A stretch of DNA of 64,000 nt from Clostridia bacterium (GTDB taxonomy: Bacteria > Bacillota > Clostridia > TANB77 > UBA1234), in contig JAFUGE010000014.1 in NCBI GenBank assembly GCA_017469545.1, positions 1 to 64,000 on the forward strand. Direction: 5' to 3'. The notes under the pieces are model-generated. The model searched no databases. It was not told the origin of the DNA and saw nothing but the letters and a program-made list of their open reading frames with translations. A program made the translations under genes and the position numbers. Below, in pieces: positions 17,568 through 25,019 of this stretch. How positions within the stretch are numbered: position 1 is the first letter of the stretch; every line of letters begins with the position of its first letter.

Positions 17568-18782
17568 ATGGAGGAATTACAATTAAAATTAGCTAAAAAT
17601 ACCAATGATGGAGTGTTTGGCAAGGCTATTTCTAATTTGAATAAAGTTTTATATTCTTCTGGTGGGGGATTTTATAGTCTTATTATTAGAGCTAAGAGAA
17701 ATAGCTTAGTCAAGTTGTTTGAAAGCTATAAAAATGCATCACTAATTGCAGACGAAGCGAAGAGAACGCAAGTGGTTTCCAAGTATGAAAAGGCCTATGA
17801 CAATTACATCAATCTATTAGAAAAATATATTGTGGAAGTAGTTTATAATAGAGTGCAAAAGAGAATTGCTTCTTTGGAAGAAAACAGAGTGATGTCACTT
17901 TACTATGAGGTAAACGGCCTAAAAGGAACAGACCACGACGATTATAAAAATAGAAAGCAGATTTTACTTTTAGATATGGATTGGGAAAATGTGCTTTCTA
18001 CGAAAAATGAAAATTTTACAAAGAAGTATAAAGCCTTTTATCTTTATAACATGGAGCAGCTATATAAGACTAGTATGAGGCATTATGCAGTTTTGTTAAC
18101 GGATATTACTAGCAGTAATATTGACGAGAGATACAATAAGATTTATCAATTAGTTGAGAATTATATCAAGCTTGTACTTCCTTACAGAGACGATTTGGAG
18201 TGCAAGGATAGAGTTTTAGAAATATATAAAAATTTTGTGTTATCTATTGATAATTATTCCAAGAAAAAGAGTGACGAGATAAAGAGAAAGAAAGTCTTAC
18301 TTGAAATTAGCAGAGAATTATTTGCCTATAGTTTGCCAATGATTGCGGCCGAGCAATGCTTTAAGGAGTTGATTGAGGAGACGAGAATCGCTCTTGGAAA
18401 TTCGTTTATCGACGCAGAGCAATATGAGCTTTATAGCTTATTACTTGATTTGATTGAAAGCTATCATATCAATATTCTTTCTCAAAAAGTATATTGGGAT
18501 ACACAAACGGAAAAAGAAGAGCACAAGAAATTGTGGGACGAGTTCAAGAGTTTTGAGCCGCTAGAGAGAATCGATTTTGACGAGTACAAACGCAAGAGAG
18601 AGATTTTGTTTGTGAATTATGAGTTGAAAGAACTTAAAAAGTCAAAGAAGAATTATGAAGATGTGAGAAAATATTATATCGATAGAATGAAGCAGCTTCA
18701 CGCATTGCGCGAGTTTAAGAATGCTCCAAAACATTGGACAGGCAGATGGAAAACGAGAAGAAGAGTCAAGGCAGACGAATAA
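17568..18782 (+). CDS. Hypothetical helical protein in the usual phoH position
   Basis: I do not recognise this 404-residue protein. It is almost entirely helical and charged, with heptad-like stretches near the N-terminus (about 30-110) and C-terminus (about 330-385, ELKELKKSKKNYEDVRKYY). No Walker A motif is present, so it is not PhoH, and no signal peptide or membrane helix is seen. The gene starts at ATG 17568 (an in-frame TTG precedes it), 3 bp after yqfD, behind a GGGGGG RBS, so it is translationally linked to yqfD. Two REP-like repeats separate it from ybeY. Confidence 0.65.
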   Translation: MEELQLKLAKNTNDGVFGKAISNLNKVLYSSGGGFYSLIIRAKRNSLVKLFESYKNASLIADEAKRTQVVSKYEKAYDNYINLLEKYIVEVVYNRVQKRIASLEENRVMSLYYEVNGLKGTDHDDYKNRKQILLLDMDWENVLSTKNENFTKKYKAFYLYNMEQLYKTSMRHYAVLLTDITSSNIDERYNKIYQLVENYIKLVLPYRDDLECKDRVLEIYKNFVLSIDNYSKKKSDEIKRKKVLLEISRELFAYSLPMIAAEQCFKELIEETRIALGNSFIDAEQYELYSLLLDLIESYHINILSQKVYWDTQTEKEEHKKLWDEFKSFEPLERIDFDEYKRKREILFVNYELKELKKSKKNYEDVRKYYIDRMKQLHALREFKNAPKHWTGRWKTRRRVKADE

Positions 18783-18785
18783 TTT

Positions 18786-18813
18786 GTACGGGCAACGTCT
18801 CTGACGCCCACGC
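18786..18813 (+). repeat. Degenerate family-1 REP-like repeat
   Basis: GTACGGGCAACGT pairs with ACGCCC across a longer loop. It is a decayed copy next to the canonical one at 18819. Confidence 0.5.
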
Positions 18814-18818
18814 AAACG

Positions 18819-18845
18819 GTAGGGGCAGCGTATCACGCTGCCCGC
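18819..18845 (+). repeat. GTAG-headed REP-like palindrome (family 1)
   Basis: Canonical 27-bp copy directly upstream of the ybeY RBS. Confidence 0.9.
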
Positions 18846-18863
18846 AATAAATAAGGAGATATT

Positions 18864-19334
18864 ATGATTGAAATTAATTATAATAACATTACAAAAATGC
18901 CAAAAGAAGAAAAACTAATCAAACAAGTAGTGAAAAAAGTGCTAGAGGCAGAAGAGATTAAACATGACGTAGATGTCTATATTACATTGACCAATAACGA
19001 AGAAATTCATAAAATTAACAAAGAGTATCGAGATGTGGACAGGCCTACCGACGTTTTGTCGTTTCCGATGTACGAAAGAGAAGAAATTCCTGGTTTAAAA
19101 GAGGACAAGCAAAGTGACGAAGAAGAAATTCTAGGCGATATTATTGTTTCTGTGGAAAAGGTGAAAGAGCAAGCGGAAGAGTATGGCCATTCTTTTGAGA
19201 GAGAACTTGCTTATTTAGTGACGCACGGAATGCTTCACATTTTGGGATATGACCACATGATTGAAGAAGAAAAGAAAGTGATGCGTGCGAGAGAAGAAGC
19301 AATTCTCAGTGATATGGGAATTTTGAGAGATTAA
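18864..19334 (+). CDS. ybeY: Endoribonuclease / rRNA maturation factor YbeY
   Basis: YbeY is a zinc-dependent RNase needed for 16S rRNA 3' maturation and ribosome quality control. The 156-residue product carries the metal motif HGMLHILGYDH (three His, residues about 124-134) and the upstream RPTDVLSFPM block. AAGGAG lies 8 bp upstream of the ATG. It begins the conserved series ybeY-(DUF3048)-cdd-era-yqzL-recO. Confidence 0.95.
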   Translation: MIEINYNNITKMPKEEKLIKQVVKKVLEAEEIKHDVDVYITLTNNEEIHKINKEYRDVDRPTDVLSFPMYEREEIPGLKEDKQSDEEEILGDIIVSVEKVKEQAEEYGHSFERELAYLVTHGMLHILGYDHMIEEEKKVMRAREEAILSDMGILRD

Positions 19335-19357
19335 AATTTTTTAAGGAGGAAATCCGA

Positions 19358-20446
19358 ATGGAAAAGAAGGATGTTATCATAATCATATCTGCGTTTCTGG
19401 TAATTACGCTTATTTGTGCCGGAGTGGTGTGTGGAGCGTTGTATGTAAAGAATAAGCAAAGTAATGAGAAACCAAATTATGAGGAAGATGTTTTAAGCGT
19501 GACGGACGATAATCATGGCGAGCCAGAAGAAGAAGAGCCACCTGTAGAGGTTGTTGAAGAAGAGCCTTATACGGGGCCAAAGATATTCTCGGGAAATAGC
19601 AGAGAAATTGCAGTTATGATTGATAATGAGACGGCGGTAAAAAGCCATGCAGGACTTAATGATGCATATATGTTGTATGAATTTATCATTGAGGGCGGAG
19701 AGTCGAGAATTATGGCGTTCTTTAAAGGCACAAACCCAGAAAAGATTGGGCCTGTAAGAAGTGCAAGACATTATTTCCTAGATTATGCGCTAGAGCATGA
19801 TGCAATTTTTGTGCATTTTGGCTGGAGCCCAAAAGCACAAAGTGATATTAGTACTTTGAAAATTAATAATATTAATGGAATCTATGACGATTTCTATTGG
19901 AGAGAAGCACCAAAGAGTTCTTACCACAATGCTTTTACAAGTATGGCAAATTTATTAAAGTATGCGGGATATAAGAAATACAGAACGACGTCAGAGCAAG
20001 GCCCGCTTGTAGAATATTACCAAAAGGATACAGAGCTTAATGGTGGCAATAAGGCAAATGAAGTCAAGATTAAATATTCTAATTTGCAAAGCACAAGATA
20101 TGTTTACGACGAGGAGTCGAAAACATATTTGAGATACAAACGTGATTATGAGCATCGAGACAGATTTACAAATGAGCAATTCTATGCGAAAAATATTATT
20201 GCTATTTTCGTGAGAGACGAGTTACTAGCAGACCCGGAAGATAAGGGCAGAAGAGAGCTTTATAATATTGGCTCAGGCAATGGCTATTACATCACCAATG
20301 GAAAGTACATAGAGATTAAGTGGACAAAAACGACGAGAGCTGGCAAGACGATTTATACGGACTTAGAGGGCAATGAGATTAAGCTGAATGATGGGATTAC
20401 GTGGATTCAAATTGTGCCGATTACAGGTAGTATCACCATAAATTAA
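19358..20446 (+). CDS. DUF3048 domain protein (YerB-like), membrane-anchored
   Basis: The 362-residue product has an N-terminal membrane segment (about 5-28), an acidic linker (about 45-70) and a DUF3048 domain with AVMIDNE, ESRIMAFF and GPVRSARHYFLDYA blocks, followed by the C-terminal DUF3048 part ending in WIQIVP. The family occurs on the outer face of Gram-positive membranes; the function is not established. It interrupts the usual ybeY-dgkA-cdd order. Confidence 0.85.
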   Translation: MEKKDVIIIISAFLVITLICAGVVCGALYVKNKQSNEKPNYEEDVLSVTDDNHGEPEEEEPPVEVVEEEPYTGPKIFSGNSREIAVMIDNETAVKSHAGLNDAYMLYEFIIEGGESRIMAFFKGTNPEKIGPVRSARHYFLDYALEHDAIFVHFGWSPKAQSDISTLKINNINGIYDDFYWREAPKSSYHNAFTSMANLLKYAGYKKYRTTSEQGPLVEYYQKDTELNGGNKANEVKIKYSNLQSTRYVYDEESKTYLRYKRDYEHRDRFTNEQFYAKNIIAIFVRDELLADPEDKGRRELYNIGSGNGYYITNGKYIEIKWTKTTRAGKTIYTDLEGNEIKLNDGITWIQIVPITGSITIN

Positions 20447-20452
20447 AATGTT

Positions 20453-20479
20453 GTAGGGGCAGCGTATTACGCTGCCCGC
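20453..20479 (+). repeat. GTAG-headed REP-like palindrome (family 1)
   Basis: Canonical copy in the gap between the DUF3048 gene and cdd. Confidence 0.9.
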
Positions 20480-20529
20480 AAAATCAGCGAATTTCAGAAA
20501 TAAATTTTGTAGAGAAGAGAGAATGGGTT

Positions 20530-20925
20530 ATGAATAACGACGAATTAATAAAACAGGCCATTGAAGCACGCGAGAGAGCGTATGTGCCATATTCGCATTT
20601 TAAGGTTGGCGCTGCATTGCTTAGTGAAAGCGGCAAAGTGTATCAAGGGGCAAATATGGAATGCTCAAGCTTTGGTATGACAGTTTGTGCGGAAAGAGTG
20701 GCACTTTTGAAGGCGCTATATGAGGGCGAAAGAAAGTTTAGCAAAATTGCGATTGTAGGCGGAAAAGAAGAGCTAGAGTATACGTCGCCTTGTGGCGCTT
20801 GTAGACAGTTTTTAGCGGACTTTGGAACAGAGTTAGAAGTTATTTTAGCATATAGAGAAAATGGCGAATTGAAGGAAAAGACATTTCGATTAAAAGAATT
20901 GTTACCAGAAACATTCAATTTATAA
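20530..20925 (+). CDS. cdd: Cytidine deaminase
   Basis: It deaminates (deoxy)cytidine to (deoxy)uridine in pyrimidine salvage. The 131-residue product has PYSHFKVGAAL, the zinc/catalytic motif TVCAERVAL (Cys and Glu) and the second zinc motif SPCGACRQFL. Length fits the homotetrameric class. The usual NIENAS stretch is replaced by NMECSS. It lies just before era. Confidence 0.95.
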   Translation: MNNDELIKQAIEARERAYVPYSHFKVGAALLSESGKVYQGANMECSSFGMTVCAERVALLKALYEGERKFSKIAIVGGKEELEYTSPCGACRQFLADFGTELEVILAYRENGELKEKTFRLKELLPETFNL

Positions 20926-20926
20926 T

Positions 20927-20953
20927 GTAGGGGCAGCGTAATACGCTGCCCGC
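20927..20953 (+). repeat. GTAG-headed REP-like palindrome (family 1)
   Basis: Canonical copy starting 2 bp after the cdd stop codon. Confidence 0.9.
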
Positions 20954-20977
20954 AGACAAAAGACGAGGAGGATAATT

Positions 20978-21862
20978 ATGAAATCAGGATTTGTTACTAT
21001 TATAGGAAGGCCAAATGTAGGAAAATCAACGTTATTAAATCATTTGACGGGTCAAAAAATTGCGATTGTATCAAACAAGCCGCAAACAACAAGAACAGCA
21101 ATTAAAGGTATAATTAATCGTGAAGATGCACAAATTATCTTTACAGACACACCTGGAATTCACAAACCGAAAAATAAATTGGGAGAGAAAATGTCTGAGA
21201 CAATAGACGAAGCCTCTCAGGGTGTTGATCTTGTATTATACTTAATTGAAGCGACTGACAAGGGCATCGGCACAGCAAACGAATTTATCTTAAAGAAAGT
21301 AAAAGAATTAAATCAAAAAACAATTTTAGTAATCAATAAAGTCGACAAAGTGCAGAAGGAACATATTTTAGAGCTAATCAAAATGTATAGTGAAGAATAT
21401 GATTTCAAGGCGATTATTCCAATATCTGCAAGAGAAGACGATGGAATAGAAATTTTGGTAGACGAGATTGTGAAGTTATTACCAGAGGGACCTCTATACT
21501 ATGATAAAGAGGCATTCACGGACCAAACAGAGCGTCAAATTATCGAAGAGACAATCCGTGAAAAAGCATTAAAATTGCTAAGTGACGAAGTTCCACATGG
21601 AATTGCTGTAGAAGTAGAAAGCATGAAGCAGCGCGGAAACAGGGATTTGTACGATATAGAAGCTACCATTTATTGCGAGAAAAAATCGCATAAGGGAATT
21701 GTCATTGGAAAAGATGGCGCAACACTAAAGAGAATCGGCGAAATGGCGCGCGAAGATATGGAGGAAATGCTTGATTGCAAAGTGAACTTGCAGCTTTGGG
21801 TAAAAGTAAAAGAAGGCTGGAGAGATAGCGAGGCGAAATTGAAACAATTAGGTATAAGCTAA
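20978..21862 (+). CDS. era: GTPase Era
   Basis: Era binds the 3' end of 16S rRNA and assists 30S assembly. The 294-residue product has the G1 motif GRPNVGKST (residues 9-17), G2 TTRTAIKG, G3 DTPG, G4 NKVD and a C-terminal KH domain with GKDGATLKRIGEMAREDME. AGGAGG precedes the ATG. yqzL and recO follow closely, as in many Firmicutes. Confidence 0.97.
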   Translation: MKSGFVTIIGRPNVGKSTLLNHLTGQKIAIVSNKPQTTRTAIKGIINREDAQIIFTDTPGIHKPKNKLGEKMSETIDEASQGVDLVLYLIEATDKGIGTANEFILKKVKELNQKTILVINKVDKVQKEHILELIKMYSEEYDFKAIIPISAREDDGIEILVDEIVKLLPEGPLYYDKEAFTDQTERQIIEETIREKALKLLSDEVPHGIAVEVESMKQRGNRDLYDIEATIYCEKKSHKGIVIGKDGATLKRIGEMAREDMEEMLDCKVNLQLWVKVKEGWRDSEAKLKQLGIS

Positions 21863-21880
21863 AACTTAGGAGGTGTTTTC

Positions 21881-22030
21881 ATGACATTAAAAAGAATTGC
21901 TTGGAATCTTTTTGAGAATACTGGAAATGTAGAAGCGTATCTAACAATGAAAGAGCTTGAAGCACAAGAAAAAGACAAATTAAAGAAGTTTAAATTAGAT
22001 GGTGAAATCGATGGGACTAATCAAAACTAA
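21881..22030 (+). CDS. yqzL: YqzL family small protein
   Basis: A 49-residue ORF with RBS AGGAGG 9 bp before the ATG. The N-terminal pattern RIAWNLFENTGNVEAYLTMKE matches the short YqzL family encoded between era and recO in Firmicutes. It overlaps the recO start by 20 bp, suggesting translational coupling. Function unknown. Confidence 0.8.
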   Translation: MTLKRIAWNLFENTGNVEAYLTMKELEAQEKDKLKKFKLDGEIDGTNQN

Positions 22031-22751
22031 AGGTATTGTGATCGCGGCAGCGAATTCTGCTGACAATGATAAAGTGCTAACAATACTGACGGAAGATTTA
22101 GGAAAAATAAGTGTATTCTGCAGGGGCGCTAAGAAAAATAAAAGCGCCCTTTTAAACGTTGCCGAATATCTTTCGTTTAGCGAGTTTATTTTGTTTAAAA
22201 GTCCGAATGATAAGTATTCTTTGAATTCGGCAGAAGTGATACAGCTGTTTTATAACTTGCGCATGGATATCGAAAAATTAAATTATGCGACGGTTATGAC
22301 GAAAATTATTTATGATACCGTACAGGAGAATCAGTACAGCGAAGAGATATTGCAGCTTCTTTTAAATTCGCTTTATGTTTTATCGGAAACGGACAAGGAC
22401 TGTGATTTAGTGCTTTCTATTTTTGAAATCAGAATGTTAGCGCTTTTAGGTTTCACGCCAAGAGTCAATGCTTGCGTCTCTTGTGGGGCGCCAATGCAGG
22501 AGTCAATGGAGGAATTCTACTTTAGTATCAAGGACGATGGCGTGAAATGCGAGGTATGCGATAGATTAGATAAGGGCGCCATCAAGCTAAACAAAACATC
22601 TTTTATGGCATTAATATACATTTTAACGTCAGAGCCGAAAAAACTATTTTCCTTCGAAATACCCGAAGAGTCGATTAACGAGCTAAAACTATTAGCACAG
22701 ATTTATTTGAGTGAGAAGTTGGAGAAAGAGTATAAGGTGATAAAGTACTGA
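22011..22751 (+). CDS. recO: DNA repair protein RecO
   Basis: RecO works with RecR to load RecA on SSB-coated DNA. The 246-residue product has the N-terminal OB fold (about 1-80, KTKGIVIAAANSADNDKVLT, LGKISVFCRGAKK), a helical domain and a zinc finger formed by CVSCG and CEVC (about 152-185). ATG at 22011 is preferred to the ATG at 21999 because MGLIKTKGIV is the usual family N-terminus. Confidence 0.94.
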   Translation: MGLIKTKGIVIAAANSADNDKVLTILTEDLGKISVFCRGAKKNKSALLNVAEYLSFSEFILFKSPNDKYSLNSAEVIQLFYNLRMDIEKLNYATVMTKIIYDTVQENQYSEEILQLLLNSLYVLSETDKDCDLVLSIFEIRMLALLGFTPRVNACVSCGAPMQESMEEFYFSIKDDGVKCEVCDRLDKGAIKLNKTSFMALIYILTSEPKKLFSFEIPEESINELKLLAQIYLSEKLEKEYKVIKY

Positions 22752-22817
22752 GGAGAAGAGAAATGGCGCGTTTTGCGCTGTTATGATAGAAAAAATATTT
22801 CATAGAGAGGTAAGATT

Positions 22818-22981
22818 ATGAAAAAATTGTGTTACTTTTTAATTGTATTTGTTTTAGCTACGATGTTTGTGAGCGTTGAGGCTAAAACTACCAAAGAGAA
22901 ATTAAATGTATTAATTATTGAAATTAATCCTAAGTTAAAAACACAAGATAATATTCGTGCCGCAACCTATGCTCGGCTTTG
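22818..22981 (+). CDS. Signal-peptide fragment of frame-broken SLH protein
   Basis: A 54-residue ORF with RBS-like AGAGAGGT upstream. It encodes a clear signal peptide (KKLCYFLIVFVLATMFVSVEA) and about 30 mature residues, then stops at TGA 22979-22981. The downstream SLH protein has no signal peptide of its own and overlaps in the +1 frame. Skipping one T at CTT-T-GAG reads ARLEEDASLC and joins both parts. It is the 5' end of one gene. Confidence 0.7.
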
Positions 22982-24873
22982 AGGAAGATGCAAGTTTATG
23001 TATTGAAGAAATGATTGAGGATATAGAGTATAGTTCTCATAATACTGTTAGTGTGAATGTTGTTGGACATGAATATTTAGAGGAATTTCCTACTTATCAA
23101 AATGCGGATGCTATGCTTTTGGATGGTACATATTCCAATAGATTTGACGAGGAGACTTGGCTAGATATCTATCAGGATGGTTGGTTTGAAATATGGGATG
23201 ACGAAAGAGTGCAAAACATTGAAGATTATTCTTTTGATTATGAATATTTAATCGATAAATTCGACTTAGTTGATAGAAAAAATGACGACGAATTTGATAT
23301 GGTCTGGCTTGTCAATATTGATCCAATTAATGATTATGAGTCTGTTATGGTTGGAAAAAATGCATATTGGATAAATGGAGAGCCTCAATATGCTAATTGC
23401 GATAATTTTGCCATTATTAATGTTAGCATTAGTAGAAGAGATTCTAATTTTCATTGTATGGGACATTTGGTTGAGAATTTATTAAATAATGTGTTTGAGT
23501 CTGACGAGGATTCTTTTTACCCAATTAACGGTAGAGGCAGAAGCGGAACGGTCAATTATGAGGATTTAAGCTTATGGGAAAAGTTTACTTTAAATAGAGC
23601 GGCATATGCAGAAGAGCAAGAGTTTTACGGAGTTGGCAATGAACATTTTCCAGCAAATGCAGAAAGCGATTATGATTATTCCAATAAAGACTATGTACTT
23701 TCTACGTGGAAGGATTGGGTAAATAATTACCCTAACTTAACAAATGAGACTACTAGAATTAATTCAACGGCATGGACTTCTGGGAATAGTATGGCAGCTG
23801 ACAGAGCGTATACAAGATGGTTTTTCTATGCAATGCCTCATGTGGAGGGCTTAAATGAAGAAGGATATAGCAATAATTGGTGGAAATATATTGTTTCATT
23901 GGACTATGTTGAAAAAGTGGAGACAGTTGGTAATAGCAAAATTTCTTTAGATTTAATTGACGGAAGTCAAAAGTTAAAATTCAAATTGAAGTACGCCTCT
24001 GGTGCACAAAAAGAAATTTCGTTGAATTCAGATTTGGCTATATTTGAAATTGAAAACGAAAAAATAGCTTCTATTAATTCTAAAGGGTATTTGGATTTAA
24101 ATGACGTTGGTAAAACAACACTTTGGTGCTATGTGGACGGAAGAAAGGCAAGCTATCAAATAACCGTTAGAGATGTTGAAGAGGTTGAGGAAGAAGATAA
24201 GAAAAACGAAAGCAAGAAGGACGACGAGAAGGAAGAGAAAAATACAAATGGTGTAAAAGACGATAAAGAGAAAGAAGAGAACACCAAAACAGAGGATGTA
24301 GTGCAACATGAAAATTGGGTTAATACATTTGTTGATGTTGAAAAAAATAGTTGGTATTATGAGTATGTGAAATTTGTTAATCAAAATGCTTTGTTTCAGG
24401 GAGTAACCCCTACAGAATTTGCACCAGATAATAATCTTACACGCGGAATGATTGTCATGGTTCTCTATAGACTAGATAAGGCAAGAGAGACTGAAAAGGC
24501 TACTTTTACTGACGTACCAAGAGATGCCTATTATTCAGAAGCAATTGCGTGGGCATCTAAAAACAATTTGGTTACTGGCGTAGGAGACGGATTATTTGAA
24601 CCAGATAGAAATATTACAAGAGAAGAACTTGCAACGATTATCTATCGCTATGCGTCTGCGAAAGGAAAGGGCTTTGTTGGATACTGGATGCTTCAGATTA
24701 ATTATTGGGACACAGAAGATATTAGCGACTATGCTTTCGAACCTATTTGCTGGTGCTCTGCAAACGGAATATTAAATGGTAAAGATAATAATGCAATAGA
24801 TCCGAGTGGACTAGCAACAAGAGCTGAGGCGGCAGCAATTGTACAAAGACTATTTAATTTGTTAAATCAATAA
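22957..24873 (+). CDS. SLH-domain surface protein, main part of frame-broken gene
   Basis: The readable part of 638 residues has an unrecognised N-terminal domain (1-310) rich in acidic and aromatic residues, with SRRDSNFHCMGHLVENLL that could be a metal site. A bacterial Ig-like domain follows (about 315-405, LDLNDVGKTTLWCYVDGRKA), then an Asp/Glu/Lys-rich linker (about 408-450) and three SLH domains (about 455-638). The SLH block is closely related to that of the protein at 3136-6600. SLH domains hold it on the cell wall. Its true start is the signal-peptide ORF at 22818. A terminator follows. Confidence 0.8.
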   Translation: MPQPMLGFEEDASLCIEEMIEDIEYSSHNTVSVNVVGHEYLEEFPTYQNADAMLLDGTYSNRFDEETWLDIYQDGWFEIWDDERVQNIEDYSFDYEYLIDKFDLVDRKNDDEFDMVWLVNIDPINDYESVMVGKNAYWINGEPQYANCDNFAIINVSISRRDSNFHCMGHLVENLLNNVFESDEDSFYPINGRGRSGTVNYEDLSLWEKFTLNRAAYAEEQEFYGVGNEHFPANAESDYDYSNKDYVLSTWKDWVNNYPNLTNETTRINSTAWTSGNSMAADRAYTRWFFYAMPHVEGLNEEGYSNNWWKYIVSLDYVEKVETVGNSKISLDLIDGSQKLKFKLKYASGAQKEISLNSDLAIFEIENEKIASINSKGYLDLNDVGKTTLWCYVDGRKASYQITVRDVEEVEEEDKKNESKKDDEKEEKNTNGVKDDKEKEENTKTEDVVQHENWVNTFVDVEKNSWYYEYVKFVNQNALFQGVTPTEFAPDNNLTRGMIVMVLYRLDKARETEKATFTDVPRDAYYSEAIAWASKNNLVTGVGDGLFEPDRNITREELATIIYRYASAKGKGFVGYWMLQINYWDTEDISDYAFEPICWCSANGILNGKDNNAIDPSGLATRAEAAAIVQRLFNLLNQ

Positions 24874-24885
24874 TATCGTGAAATG

Positions 24886-24922
24886 AGAGGCAAATCGTGA
24901 TTGAATTGCCTCTATCTTTTTT
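24886..24922 (+). terminator. Terminator of the SLH gene
   Basis: Perfect stem AGAGGCAA / TTGCCTCT followed by ATCTTTTTT. Confidence 0.85.
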
Positions 24923-24932
24923 GCAAAATTTG

Positions 24933-24961
24933 TTGACAAAGTGTGCTTTACATAATATAAT
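24933..24961 (+). promoter_or_regulatory. Consensus sigma-A promoter of the toxin operon
   Basis: Perfect TTGACA and TATAAT with a 17-bp spacer, 58 bp before the toxin ATG. It predicts strong vegetative transcription. Confidence 0.85.
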
Positions 24962-25019
24962 TTAATCGGTTAAATAAATCAAAAATAACCTCAAATCATA
25001 ATTGAAAGGGGAGATTTTA

